A stretch of 49,508 nt of DNA, taken from Deltaproteobacteria bacterium (GTDB lineage Bacteria > Desulfobacterota > GWC2-55-46 > JAJCZF01). The position numbers and the translations under genes were made by a program. The DNA lies in NCBI GenBank assembly GCA_029262535.1, contig JAJCZF010000034.1, forward strand, positions 1 to 49,508, given 5' to 3'. The notes beneath the pieces were generated by a model. It was not told the origin of the DNA, did no database searches, and saw only the letters and a program-made list of their open reading frames with translations. Of this stretch, positions 1 through 7,638 are shown piece by piece (the first letter of the stretch is position 1; every line of letters begins with the position of its first letter).

Positions 1-77
1 ATAAGACACCGTATGAGGCATACTGGCAGAAACCAAGAGCTGGCTATCACAGCCGCTCTTCAATAATGGCGGCTTAA
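1..77 (+). pseudogene. C-terminal end of an IS3-like transposase (cut by window start)
   Basis: The third forward frame is open from the window edge to a TAA at 75-77. It reads KTPYEAYWQKPRAG followed by about ten more residues. The KTPxEaYW signature is the typical C-terminal end of the integrase core of IS3-family transposases (usually LGYKTPxExY). Only about 24 codons are inside the window, so whether the upstream gene is intact cannot be seen. The sequence just after the stop resembles an IS terminal repeat, which supports the call. Family assignment rests on this short motif only. Confidence 0.6.
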
Positions 78-104
78 CCAGCATGGCTTTCCACCTTATT
101 TATG

Positions 105-138
105 CCGCTAAGCTGTCCAAACAACCGGGACCACCTCT
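105..138. mobile_element. Probable terminal inverted repeat of the IS element
   Basis: Downstream of the transposase stop the sequence reads CTGTCCAAACAACCGGGACC and then ACCTCT, ending near 136-138. This resembles the right end of many IS3-family elements, which typically finish in GGGACCACCTCA or a similar string. The left end lies outside the window, so the pairing cannot be checked and the exact boundary and any target duplication are unknown. Confidence 0.45.
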
Positions 139-159
139 AAGCCCGGTTGATCTAGAGAG

Positions 160-340
160 GGCTACATTAAGGAAGTGATCTTAAAAAGCTGCAACTCTCA
201 CTAAAATAAATAAACTCTTTTTATCCATACGCGTGAGCGAAGCGACGGAATCAGAGAGCGTAATCCCCTCACAAAGCGCCGATAAACGGCAAGAGAAAAC
301 TAACGTATCTGTATAAACATCCCACGGCGAAGTCCGGCCA
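160..340. repeat. Diverged repeat unit 1
   Basis: It shares two near-identical blocks in the same order with the unit at 399-640. One is GCTACATTAAGGAAGT (160-175 against 399-414). The other is a block of about 37 bp beginning with CCCTCACAAAGCGCCG (261-298 against 555-592). Weaker similarity continues to about 340. On the minus strand both units can be read in one frame through the shared peptide FSCRLxALCEGxT, so this may be a decayed coding repeat. Confidence 0.65.
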
Positions 341-398
341 ATATGCGCAGGTCTGCACTACGTCAATTCGGACGCACACCCGCAAATACGCACAATGC

Positions 399-640
399 TA
401 CACTAAGGAAGTAACATTAGGATACCCCTTTCTATAGGGTATGGAAGTGCATTTATCACACCTTAGTCTTTATATAATAAGCCCTAATATCCAACGCGAA
501 CAACTGACCTATAGTCATCAATAGAACCTGCTCCGCGAAATAAAAGCACACCTGTAACCCCCTCACAAAGCGCCGGTAAACGGCAAGAGAAACTAGGCGT
601 ATTTGCACGAACTAAGCACGGATAGTCTGACAAATATGCA
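399..640. repeat. Diverged repeat unit 2
   Basis: This is the second copy of the unit at 160-340. Its internal distance between the two conserved blocks is longer, partly because a GCGAAAT hairpin repeat (531-556) sits between them. The minus-strand frame again reads FSCRLPALCEGVT. Confidence 0.65.
531..556 (+). repeat. GCGAAAT hairpin repeat, copy A (truncated)
   Basis: CTCCGCGAAATAAAAGCACA is followed by CCTGTA. It matches the head of the family found at 791, 2034, 27443, 28684, 28712, 31610 and 31681, but the right arm of the terminal palindrome is missing. Confidence 0.7.
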
Positions 641-664
641 GACGCGACGCCTTTTTTAACGTTC

Positions 665-690
665 CGGTTCAGGTTGCAAACCTGAACCGG
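665..690. repeat. Palindromic intergenic repeat, copy 1
   Basis: The arms CGGTTCAGGTT and AACCTGAACCG face each other in a near-perfect 26-bp palindrome. Related palindromes lie at 22490-22516 and 24771-24795, all between genes. At 725-740 it is followed by CTTCGCCTTGCGCAGG, a block that also follows the third copy (24809-24824). Confidence 0.75.
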
Positions 691-724
691 CGGAGGCTAC
701 GAGCCACTACACTAATCCGAGGCC

Positions 725-740
725 CTTCGCCTTGCGCAGG
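725..740 (+). repeat. Short repeat CTTCGCCTTNCGCAGG, copy 1
   Basis: It is 16 bp long with one difference from 24809-24824. In both places it lies 15-35 bp after the GGTTCAGG palindrome, so the two blocks may form one composite element. Confidence 0.55.
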
Positions 741-790
741 GTGACAGACTATAAGCGCGAACAAAGACCTACCCGGCTCCGGCAATCCAC

Positions 791-822
791 CTCCGCGAAA
801 TTGGTCCCGCACACTGTGCAGT
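791..822 (+). repeat. GCGAAAT hairpin repeat, copy B
   Basis: CTCCGCGAAATTGGTCCC is followed by the inverted repeat GCACACTGTGC. It has the same orientation as all other copies in the window. Confidence 0.75.
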
Positions 823-863
823 TGCCACCCCGCCCCAAAATGTAGTATACTAATAAATTAAGA

Positions 864-905
864 AACCCCCGCGCCCGGCTTTTATGGGAGGGGGTTCTAT
901 TTTTC
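864..905 (+). terminator. Terminator-like hairpin ahead of the CopD-like gene
   Basis: AACCCCC (864-870) pairs with GGGGGTT (890-896) and is followed by CTATTTTTCT. It ends about 25 bp before the start codon at 930. A possible promoter (TTGCCA at 822-827, 18-bp spacer, TATACT at 846-851) lies just upstream, so the hairpin could act as an attenuator rather than ending an upstream transcript. Confidence 0.5.
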
Positions 906-929
906 TATAAGAAAGGTTCTTTAATATCT

Positions 930-1397
930 ATGCTTTCAATATCTCTATTCTTGCACGTTGTCGCCGCTATCTTCTGGATTGGCGGTATGCTCTTTCTTAC
1001 GCTTGTTATGGTTCCTTATATGTCTACGCTCGATGACCCGCAACAAAAGCGCGCAATATTTCGCGCCATAGGGCCGCGGTATCGGGCGCTTGCGTGGCTG
1101 GCTATTATTATTCTCGTCGTCACGGGGCCGCTTAATCTATACCTGCTCGGCATCTCGCCCATGAATATATTCGACCCGTCATTTCACGGGACCGGGTACG
1201 GAAGACCGCTCATGATAAAGCTCGGGCTCGTATTTATCCTGATCGTTTCGTGCGCGCTTCACGACTTCTGGGTCGGACCCAAGGCGCGGACCTCGCCGAA
1301 GTTCAGCAGATACGCAAAGATCTTCGGACGCTCGAACCTGATACTTGCCGTCTTGATCGTCGTATTCGCCGTGATTATCCGAGCCGGCGGCTTTTAG
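930..1397 (+). CDS. CopD-like integral membrane protein
   Basis: This is a 155-residue protein with four predicted membrane helices (about residues 5-30, 52-72, 95-113 and 132-152). The first helix contains LHVVAAIFWIGG, which matches the LH...WxGG pattern of the CopD family and related small haem- or copper-associated membrane proteins. A second conserved-looking histidine lies in ALHDFW (third helix). CopD proteins are linked to copper uptake or resistance, but small stand-alone members have no proven role, so function is left open. The ATG start is preceded by AAGAAAGG. A macro-domain gene begins 30 bp downstream on the same strand, probably in the same transcript. Confidence 0.8.
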   Translation: MLSISLFLHVVAAIFWIGGMLFLTLVMVPYMSTLDDPQQKRAIFRAIGPRYRALAWLAIIILVVTGPLNLYLLGISPMNIFDPSFHGTGYGRPLMIKLGLVFILIVSCALHDFWVGPKARTSPKFSRYAKIFGRSNLILAVLIVVFAVIIRAGGF

Positions 1398-1427
1398 AGA
1401 AACTTCTTTTTTACGGAGAGGCGCATT

Positions 1428-1967
1428 ATGGACCTGTTGATTAACGGAACTTCTCTCTTGCTCGTAAAGGGCGACATCACCAGGGAAAAGACCGACGCCA
1501 TAGTGAATGCCGCCAACCCGCAACTGGCCGGTGGCGGGGGCGTTGACGGCGCCATACACCGCGCCGGAGGCGCATCCATAATGGCCGAATGCCGCGTTAT
1601 CGGCGCTTGCCCTACCGGAGAGGCCGTCATCACATCGGCCGGAAAGCTCTCGGTTAAGAAGGTCGTCCACACCGTCGGTCCGATCTATCGGGGCGGCAAG
1701 GACGGCGAAGAAGAAGCGCTCAGAAGCGCATACCGCAACAGCCTGCGACTCGCCGCAGGTAACGGGCTCCACTCTATTTCGTTTCCATCCATCAGCACCG
1801 GGGTTTACGGTTATCCCGTAAGAGACGCGGCCCGCGCCGCGCTCTCTGAGATCGTTAAATTTATAAAGGCCGACGACCGCATCCGCATGGTGCGCTTCGT
1901 CCTCTTCTCCGAAGGCGACCTCACGGTTTATAAAGAAGAACTCAAGGCCCTGAAGAAGGACCTTTAG
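1428..1967 (+). CDS. Macro-domain protein (O-acetyl-ADP-ribose deacetylase type)
   Basis: The 179-residue product is a single macro domain of the YmdB/MacroD type, which hydrolyses O-acetyl-ADP-ribose and removes ADP-ribose from acidic residues. Visible signatures are KGDIT near residues 15-19, the substrate loop NAANPQLAGGGGVDGAIHRA (about 28-47) with the NAAN asparagines and the GGGGVDGAI loop, and SISTGVYGYP (about 120-130), which binds the diphosphate. The ATG is preceded by GGAGAGG. It follows the CopD-like gene closely. Length and motifs are complete and nothing suggests decay. NAD or sirtuin partners are not present in the window. Confidence 0.95.
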   Translation: MDLLINGTSLLLVKGDITREKTDAIVNAANPQLAGGGGVDGAIHRAGGASIMAECRVIGACPTGEAVITSAGKLSVKKVVHTVGPIYRGGKDGEEEALRSAYRNSLRLAAGNGLHSISFPSISTGVYGYPVRDAARAALSEIVKFIKADDRIRMVRFVLFSEGDLTVYKEELKALKKDL

Positions 1968-2033
1968 AGATAAGAAGATCGCCTCGACAGACCAACGACG
2001 CGAACAATAAAAATAAAGGCCACCAGTCACTAA

Positions 2034-2065
2034 CTCCGCGAAATTGGCACCGCACACTGTGCGGT
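2034..2065 (+). repeat. GCGAAAT hairpin repeat, copy C
   Basis: CTCCGCGAAATTGGC is followed by the perfect palindrome ACCGCACACTGTGCGGT (2049-2065). It ends four bases before the -35 box of the rpsU promoter and may shield that promoter from upstream transcription. Confidence 0.8.
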
Positions 2066-2068
2066 GGG

Positions 2069-2096
2069 TTGACATTGTTTTTTATTTTGGTATAAT
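2069..2096 (+). promoter_or_regulatory. Strong sigma-70 type promoter of rpsU
   Basis: TTGACA (2069-2074), a 16-bp spacer and TATAAT (2091-2096) match the consensus at every position. The predicted transcript start is near 2103, giving a leader of about 135 nt before the S21 start codon. Confidence 0.85.
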
Positions 2097-2129
2097 AATT
2101 GGCTCATGTTTCTCTATAGCGCTGAACTT

Positions 2130-2199
2130 AGCCGAGTTGTATTATCCGGCTGTAGAAATATTTTAATATAGCAGTAAGGGGATGGCCTTAAGGCCATCC
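2130..2199 (+). promoter_or_regulatory. Structured leader of rpsU
   Basis: Two hairpins can be drawn in the transcript. AGCCG (2130-2134) pairs with CGGCT (2147-2151). The perfect palindrome GGATGGCCTTAAGGCCATCC (2180-2199) forms an 8-bp stem with a TTAA loop. The second is followed by GAAAAAAC, not a U-run, so it is not a terminator. A leader of this length before a ribosomal protein gene could bind S21 or another regulator, which is inference. Confidence 0.5.
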
Positions 2200-2238
2200 T
2201 GAAAAAACATATTTGTTTGTAGAGGGGGTGCATTATTT

Positions 2239-2445
2239 TTGTCGGAAGTTAAAGTACTCGACGACCAACTCGAAAAGGCTCTTAAGATCCTGAAGCGTAA
2301 GCTAGCCCAGGACGGAACCTTTCGGGAGATCAAAAAAAGAAGGTTTTACGAAAAGCCGAGCGTAAAAAAGAAGAGAAAACGTCAGGAAGCGGCAAAACGC
2401 AGGGCCAAGGCCCTGAAGAAGATTACACGCAGATTCGATAACTAG
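2239..2445 (+). CDS. rpsU: 30S ribosomal protein S21
   Basis: This is a 68-residue, strongly basic protein with the S21 pattern: an acidic-hydrophobic N-terminus, [15 protein letters not shown], then [20 protein letters not shown] and a lysine/arginine-rich tail. S21 joins the small subunit and helps base pairing between mRNA and 16S rRNA at initiation. The start is TTG at 2239; no ATG or GTG is available in frame. GAGGGGGTG lies 8-10 bases upstream as ribosome-binding site. It is monocistronic behind a consensus promoter. Its TAG stop shares the four bases CTAG (2442-2445) with the stop codon of the convergent acetyl-CoA synthetase gene. Confidence 0.95.
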   Translation: MSEVKVLDDQLEKALKILKRKLAQDGTFREIKKRRFYEKPSVKKKRKRQEAAKRRAKALKKITRRFDN

Positions 2446-4424
2446 TCCGACTCCGCAAGGAGCGACTGAACGACCGAGGGGTCGGCAAGGGTTGAGATAT
2501 CACCGAGATTATCGGTCTCTCCATTTGCTATCTTCCTCAGTATTCTGCGCATGATCTTGCCACTTCTAGTCTTAGGTAGCCCCATCGTGAACTGGATCTT
2601 ATCCGGCTTTGCGATGGGGCTTATCTCGTTTTTGACATGTGCGATCAGCTCAGACCTTAGTTCTTCAGAGCTATCCAAACCCTCTTTCAATACAACGAAT
2701 GCATATATGGCCTCACCCTTAATATCATGACCAAAGCCGACCACCGCGGCCTCGGATACGGCCTTGTGCGATACGAGCGCGCTCTCTATCTCCGCCGTGC
2801 CGAGCCTGTGGCCCGATACATTTACAACGTCGTCGATCCTGCCCATGAGCCAATAGTCACCGTCCTCATCCACACGCGCGCCGTCGCTTGAGAAATAATA
2901 TCCGGGGAAACGCGTAAAGTAGACCTCCTTCATGCGTTTGTTCTCCGGGTCTCCGTATGTGCCACGAAGCATGCCGGGCCAGGGTTTCTCTATAACGAGA
3001 TATCCGCCCTCGTTTACGCCGGCCTCGGCGCCGTCTTCTTTAAGCACCTTCGGAGCCACACCGAAGAATGGCTTTGTAGCCGAGCCTGGTTTTAGCGTGG
3101 TCACACCCGGTAGCGGGCTTATGAGTATGCCGCCGGTCTCGGTCTGCCACCATGTGTCGATTACCGGCACGCGACCGCCGCCGACCACCCGGTGATACCA
3201 GATCCATGCCTCCGGGTTAATCGGTTCTCCGACCGAACCGAGCAGGCGAAGTGAACTTAGGTTATGGCTCGTTACATTCTCGTCGCCAAAACGCATAAGG
3301 GCGCGAATGGCGGTCGGCGCTGTATAAAAGAGGCTGACCTTATGCTTTTCTACTATCTCCCAAAACCTGTCGGGAGCCGGGTATGTCGGTATGCCCTCGA
3401 ACATAAGGGTAGTCGCACCGCAGGCGAGCGGGCCGTAGACTATATAGGTATGGCCCGTTATCCAGCCGATATCGGCCGTGCAGAAATATATGTCTTCCGG
3501 GCGGTAGTCGAATATCCATTTAAAGGAAAGGGCGGAGTAAAGCATATAACCCGCCGTGGTATGGAGCACTCCCTTGGGTTTACCCGTGGAGCCGGATGTG
3601 TAGAGGATAAATAGCGGATCTTCCGCGTCCATTTCTTCGGGCGGACATTCGTCGGTGATATCCGAGGCCGCGAGTTCCTCGTCGAGATAGGTGTCCCGTC
3701 CTTCTTGCATAAAGATATGACCGCCGGTCCTTCTTACGACCAAAACATCTTTTATCGTGCTTTCGCCGGTAATCGCGTCATCGGCATTCTTTTTTAAGGG
3801 CACGGCCTTGCCGCCGCGCACTCCCTCGTCGGCGGTGATAAGCAGTGTAGAGGCGCAGTCGTGTATCCTGTCACGAAGGGCCTGCGCGCTAAAGCCGCCG
3901 AAGACTATCGAGTGTATGGCCCCGAGACGCGCACACGCGAGCATGGCAAAGGCAAGCTCCGGTATCATCGGCATATATATAGTTACACGGTCGCCCTTTT
4001 TAACGCCCTTACCCTTAAGCACATTGGCGAGGCGACTTACCTCACAGGCAAGCTCTTCGTAGGTAAATGTCTTATGTGAACCGTCGTCAGCCTCCCAGAT
4101 GATGGCGGCCTTGTCTTTTAAGGGGGTCTTCAGGTGGCGGTCGATACAGTTATATGAGGCGTTAAGCTTTGCGCCCTCGAACCACTTTACCTCAGGTTTA
4201 TGAAAGTCCCATTCCGAGACTCTATCCCACTTCCTGGAGAAGTCCAGCATCTCATCGGCCATTCTTGCCCAAAAAGTCTCCGGGTCGTTTACAGACTCGC
4301 GGTAGAGCTCTTCATACTGCTCGGCGGAACGTATATGCCCGTTCTCTAGAAAATCTTCAGTCGGGGGAAAGTGTCTCTTTTCATCCATAAGGACTTCTAT
4401 AGTATCCTTGTCAGGCTTGTCCAC
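2442..4424 (-). CDS. acsA: Acetyl-CoA synthetase (AMP-forming)
   Basis: This 660-residue cytosolic enzyme of the ANL superfamily makes acetyl-CoA from acetate, ATP and CoA through acetyl-AMP. It has the full family length. The N-terminal ACS domain is followed by the AMP-binding P-loop [11 protein letters not shown] (275-285), the WWQTETGG motif with its conserved tryptophan pocket, and the C-terminal [11 protein letters not shown], in which Lys about 623 is the catalytic lysine normally controlled by acetylation. The start is GTG at 4424, preceded by TAGGAGAG. A promoter is visible at 4484-4511. It is convergent with rpsU. No acetyltransferase or deacetylase gene is next to it. Confidence 0.97.
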   Translation of the reverse strand: MDKPDKDTIEVLMDEKRHFPPTEDFLENGHIRSAEQYEELYRESVNDPETFWARMADEMLDFSRKWDRVSEWDFHKPEVKWFEGAKLNASYNCIDRHLKTPLKDKAAIIWEADDGSHKTFTYEELACEVSRLANVLKGKGVKKGDRVTIYMPMIPELAFAMLACARLGAIHSIVFGGFSAQALRDRIHDCASTLLITADEGVRGGKAVPLKKNADDAITGESTIKDVLVVRRTGGHIFMQEGRDTYLDEELAASDITDECPPEEMDAEDPLFILYTSGSTGKPKGVLHTTAGYMLYSALSFKWIFDYRPEDIYFCTADIGWITGHTYIVYGPLACGATTLMFEGIPTYPAPDRFWEIVEKHKVSLFYTAPTAIRALMRFGDENVTSHNLSSLRLLGSVGEPINPEAWIWYHRVVGGGRVPVIDTWWQTETGGILISPLPGVTTLKPGSATKPFFGVAPKVLKEDGAEAGVNEGGYLVIEKPWPGMLRGTYGDPENKRMKEVYFTRFPGYYFSSDGARVDEDGDYWLMGRIDDVVNVSGHRLGTAEIESALVSHKAVSEAAVVGFGHDIKGEAIYAFVVLKEGLDSSEELRSELIAHVKNEISPIAKPDKIQFTMGLPKTRSGKIMRRILRKIANGETDNLGDISTLADPSVVQSLLAESD

Positions 4425-4483
4425 TTATCTCTCCTATATATTATTATAAGAAAAGGGTTAGGAAGCGCAATTCATCTAAGAAT

Positions 4484-4511
4484 ACTATACCACAGCAGGC
4501 TAATTCTTCAA
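4484..4511 (-). promoter_or_regulatory. Promoter of acsA
   Basis: Read on the minus strand: TTGAAG (4511-4506), a 16-bp spacer, then TATAGT (4489-4484). The 16-bp spacing is the same as in most other promoters called here. Confidence 0.6.
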
Positions 4512-4603
4512 AACGCTTAGACACTCTCCTCCTCCATGCCTGGACACACAGATAACCATAATGGCGTTTGGTTTTAAGACAGGTTTTAACGCTCTGAGCC
4601 CAT

Positions 4604-4640
4604 AAAAAAAGGCCGCTGGCTTCACCCGCGGCCTTTTTTT
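4604..4640 (-). terminator. Bidirectional rho-independent terminator
   Basis: The stem GGCCGC/GCGGCC is flanked by an A-run on the left (4604-4610) and a T-run on the right (4634-4640). It works in either orientation. On the minus strand it lies 17 bp after the stop codon of the lipoprotein gene and so ends that transcript. Confidence 0.85.
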
Positions 4641-4656
4641 AAATCAGACAAAAAAC

Positions 4657-6918
4657 TTACTTTACCTTGACCACCTTTACACCCAATTCTACCTTGCCCG
4701 CAACCTTGTCGTCATCCGCATAGTGAATAACGACCTTGCTCTCCTCGGTAAGATTTTTGAGGGTAAAAATCAGCGTGTCGTTCTGATCCAGGGAGTACCT
4801 GCCGTCCTTTGGAATCAACTCTATAAGTTTACCGTTACTCCCCTTTCTGTGTTTAGACTTGAGTGATACCACATCGACGCCCGCAACATTTATAGCGACC
4901 TTGCCGGTATACTTCTTGCCCCTTACGAAAGATACGTCGAGTGTCGCCGTACCGGAAATCTCGGCGTCCTTGAACTGCACCACGACCTTCTTGGCCGCCA
5001 CGGTCACCGCCACCTTGGGCTTCTTATCTTCCTTCTTCTTGGATTTTGCCTTATAGAGGGTGTTGTAGATACAGGCTGAGCCGCCTTTTGCTCCAAAACA
5101 TTCGCCCTTATAGGTGACCTCAATAAGACGATCGCCGTCAGCGCATCCCCACTGGCCGGGATAACCCCATGCCTTGAGCGAGGGGAATGTAAAGGTTGCC
5201 TTCTTGCCGCCGCCGGTAACTTCAACACCCTCGGCAACAAAATTATTCATCCCCTTTTTCTTAACGCAGACGGTCTTCTTTCCAATCTTGGCGCCTCTTT
5301 TATCGGTTACTGTTACTGTCTCATTCTTACCGTCCTGCACACGTAGCACGGCACTCAGATATTTCTTTTTGATATTCTTTCCTCCGGTGAGGGACGCAAT
5401 GGTTTTGGTCTTTGTGTCGTCCATAAGGAGAACCGTCTGGTCTTCGGTGAAGGGCTCCGGCCCCGGCACACCGGGCAGGTCAAAGTGGGTCGAGCCATAC
5501 TGACTACCAATCATCATAGATATGACGTTGAGCCAAATAGCCTTGGCGTACCGTTTTGTATGCTTCTTGCAATCTTCACCAGGAGCGCCTGTAGGAACTT
5601 CTCCGATACATCTGAGTTTCATTGCTTCAGCAGTAAAAGCGCCCAAGTTATTATCTTGAGCGTACCCAAGCAAGCTACCTATGATTTTTCTATTACCTTT
5701 ATCACGCTCAAGAGAATAGACTTCAAGCACATCGTCATATATCTCGGCCATCTCAAGATCGCTTCTCCCCCTTAGGACGGTTCCCTTTCTGGCGTTCCTC
5801 ATCGTCGTCCTTGAGGCGACCGCTATGGATTCGGACTCTATCGGGGCCAGGACCATGAGCGTAATATTATGCGTTCTCGGAACCATGGTATAACCCTTGC
5901 CCTTCTTTACCGCGCCGAGCCTGACACTAAGCGTATTGTCCGATATGCGCGCAACCGTAAGAAGACTATTCAGGTCTGTGCCCTTCGTGCTTTCAAAGGC
6001 CTTAAGCGTACGCTTGAGCGCGGAGGCGACACCTACGTTTCCTATCATGCCGGATAGAGCGGCAGTAAACTCACGAATCTTCTCCTCGCTTCGGGAATGT
6101 AATATGCCTTCGAGATTATCCGTTACCAGAAGCGGCACGACCCTGGGCACATCCGGCTTATCCATGCGACTACTTTCTTTACTTTCCTCTTGCGAGCCAG
6201 CTAATTTAGCAGGGGTATTTACGGAACCGGAGCCAGCCTCTTCCGCACCATCAAAAAAGGTAAAGGTCGTATAGGCGTCGTACGGCACGTTGCGCGCGGT
6301 CGGCATGGCGCTTACCTGAAGCCTGACTATATATGGCTTATAGTTAGACTTATTGCCCACCGCGGCGTTCTTGATAAACATATTAAGGAGCTTAACTTCC
6401 TGGAAGAGGGCGGTGGCCGCCAAATGGCGCATCATGGGGTCCATGCCGATATCGCCCTCGGCCTTGCCGAGCTCCTTGGTCGTGCCAGGAGCCGTAAATC
6501 CATCCTCGCCACCATCCGAAGGGATCTCGCCGGACTTCTTTACCCTGCTTGAGCTAGACTCGGTTACGGTCGGCGCGCCGGACTTTACAGTGGTCGTCCT
6601 GGTCATATCCGATATTGAGGTCGGAAGACCCGCCTTTGCCCCCATGCTAAGGGCGTCGATTATCTTCTGGTCGAGCAAGCTCGTCGTAGGCACGACCTGT
6701 GCCAGCGCCTCAGACTCCTTCATCCCGAACTCCGGCTGGAGTTCGTCCACATACTCCGACCACGGCGCTACGGAGAGCACTGCTATATGGACCGTGCCGG
6801 CCTCCTCGTGGCTTGTAGGCCTCACCTCACGCGCCGAACAGCCGAAGGTCAGCATAGATACGGTCACGGCCAGGGCCACGACACCCTTCATCTTCATAAA
6901 CAAGACTATCCTATTCAT
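4657..6918 (-). CDS. Large predicted lipoprotein of unknown function
   Basis: This 753-residue protein was not recognised as a known family. The N-terminus has a charged start, a hydrophobic segment (about residues 11-25) and MLTFGCS, so Cys27 could be lipidated, although threonine at -3 is not ideal for a lipobox. The middle is rich in Ser/Thr/Gly (about 100-160 and 230-260). The C-terminal half holds beta-rich segments, cysteines at WGCADGD, GECFG and SACIYN, a lysine-rich linker (KAKSKKKEDKKPK) and a final domain of about 110 residues that resembles an Ig-like or C2-like sandwich. It is monocistronic, with AAGGAGG before the ATG, its own promoter (6977-7003) and a terminator. Export to the outer membrane or periplasm is inferred. 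Confidence 0.75.
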   Translation of the reverse strand: MNRIVLFMKMKGVVALAVTVSMLTFGCSAREVRPTSHEEAGTVHIAVLSVAPWSEYVDELQPEFGMKESEALAQVVPTTSLLDQKIIDALSMGAKAGLPTSISDMTRTTTVKSGAPTVTESSSSRVKKSGEIPSDGGEDGFTAPGTTKELGKAEGDIGMDPMMRHLAATALFQEVKLLNMFIKNAAVGNKSNYKPYIVRLQVSAMPTARNVPYDAYTTFTFFDGAEEAGSGSVNTPAKLAGSQEESKESSRMDKPDVPRVVPLLVTDNLEGILHSRSEEKIREFTAALSGMIGNVGVASALKRTLKAFESTKGTDLNSLLTVARISDNTLSVRLGAVKKGKGYTMVPRTHNITLMVLAPIESESIAVASRTTMRNARKGTVLRGRSDLEMAEIYDDVLEVYSLERDKGNRKIIGSLLGYAQDNNLGAFTAEAMKLRCIGEVPTGAPGEDCKKHTKRYAKAIWLNVISMMIGSQYGSTHFDLPGVPGPEPFTEDQTVLLMDDTKTKTIASLTGGKNIKKKYLSAVLRVQDGKNETVTVTDKRGAKIGKKTVCVKKKGMNNFVAEGVEVTGGGKKATFTFPSLKAWGYPGQWGCADGDRLIEVTYKGECFGAKGGSACIYNTLYKAKSKKKEDKKPKVAVTVAAKKVVVQFKDAEISGTATLDVSFVRGKKYTGKVAINVAGVDVVSLKSKHRKGSNGKLIELIPKDGRYSLDQNDTLIFTLKNLTEESKVVIHYADDDKVAGKVELGVKVVKVK

Positions 6919-6976
6919 AAACCCCTCCTTTTGTAAGAAATCTATTTTTTTAATTCCGGGTAGAATTACAATCAGG

Positions 6977-7003
6977 AGTATAACAATTAAAGGACCCTGT
7001 CAA
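6977..7003 (-). promoter_or_regulatory. Promoter of the lipoprotein gene, short 15-bp spacer
   Basis: On the minus strand: TTGACA (7003-6998), a 15-bp spacer containing GGTCCT, then TATACT (6982-6977). The promoter at 8315-8341 has the same three elements at the same distances. Confidence 0.65.
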
Positions 7004-7126
7004 GGATAAAACACAAGAAGAAGTAATGAAACCTTCAAGGATACGCAGGAGCAGGAAGGCGGACAAGAGAGTTTGAGATCTGAAATCTTCTTTGAGGGAA
7101 TAGAGACCATATCTGTGTGGTAATTT

Positions 7127-7537
7127 TCAGTGAATGATGATTACGGGTTTGTCACAGTTATCGATTATATACTCGCTGACCGAGCCGAGGAATCGCTCGC
7201 CTATGGACTCCTTACCGCGTTTACCGGTCACCACGCAGTCCGGGCCGTGCTCTTTTATAAGGTCGCAAAGGATCCTTGGCGGGTTTCCAACGGAGAATAA
7301 CGCATCTACGGAAAAGCCGGTCTCTTCGTTTAACTCTTTGGCGACCTTAAGAAGCTCGGCCTTCTTTTCTTCTTTGAGCTCTTCGTCGCTCTCGGCGGCA
7401 TGTGCATCGAGGCCGGAGTCGAGCTTTACAACGGAGGCAATCACAAAGACGACCTTAAAACCGGAAAAAAGCTCTGTGGCATTCTTCAGCGCCCTCTTGG
7501 CGATATCGGATCCATCATAGCAGACAAATATCTTCAT
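7127..7537 (-). CDS. Universal stress protein (UspA family)
   Basis: This is a 136-residue single Usp domain: MKIFVCYDGSDIAKRALKNA at the N-terminus (nucleotide-binding Asp near residue 8), then TGKRGKESIGERFLGSVSEY near the C-terminus. That stretch carries the GxxG-x9-GS ATP-binding motif, so it is an ATP-binding rather than a UspA-type member. The frame extends 35 codons further upstream, but those run through the remnant of another Usp gene in a different frame and do not resemble the family, so the ATG at 7537 is chosen. Usp proteins respond to starvation and stress; the exact role cannot be deduced. It lies downstream of the cNMP-binding protein gene and probably shares its transcript. 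Confidence 0.9.
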   Translation of the reverse strand: MKIFVCYDGSDIAKRALKNATELFSGFKVVFVIASVVKLDSGLDAHAAESDEELKEEKKAELLKVAKELNEETGFSVDALFSVGNPPRILCDLIKEHGPDCVVTGKRGKESIGERFLGSVSEYIIDNCDKPVIIIH

Positions 7538-7554
7538 TTTAATCCGTAAAAAAG

Positions 7555-7638
7555 TTAGTGTGTTACCATTACCGGAACGCGGCAGTTCCGTATCATATAC
7601 TCGCTGACCGAGCCGGGCACCTTCACGCCTAAGCCCGC
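7555..7638 (-). pseudogene. C-terminal remnant of a second universal stress protein
   Basis: On the minus strand this stretch reads AGLGVKVPGSVSEYMIRNCR followed by VPVMVTH and a TAA stop at 7555-7557. It is an unmistakable Usp C-terminus (GSVSEY...N/H..CPVxV), closely similar to the end of the intact neighbour (GSVSEYIIDNCDKPVIIIH). In-frame stops lie just upstream (TGA at 7639-7641, then TAA) and the rest of the domain is missing. It overlaps the last codons of the cNMP-binding gene in another frame. The simplest reading is a tandem Usp duplicate whose 5' part was deleted. Confidence 0.8.

Larger units (their letters stand above)
139..929. other. About 790-bp region without an evident gene, made of degenerate repeats
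   Basis: No frame of convincing length or composition is present. The stretch holds two diverged copies of a repeat (about 160-340 and 399-640), two copies of the GCGAAAT hairpin repeat (531-556 and 791-822), a 26-bp palindrome (665-690), a second short repeat (725-740) and a terminator-like hairpin (864-905). It looks like a sink for repeated elements next to an insertion sequence. Confidence 0.7.

Noticed and set aside
1179..2075. Long open frame on the minus strand opposite the CopD-like and macro-domain genes
   Set aside because: It runs antisense to two well-supported genes, has unnatural composition and no recognisable motif.
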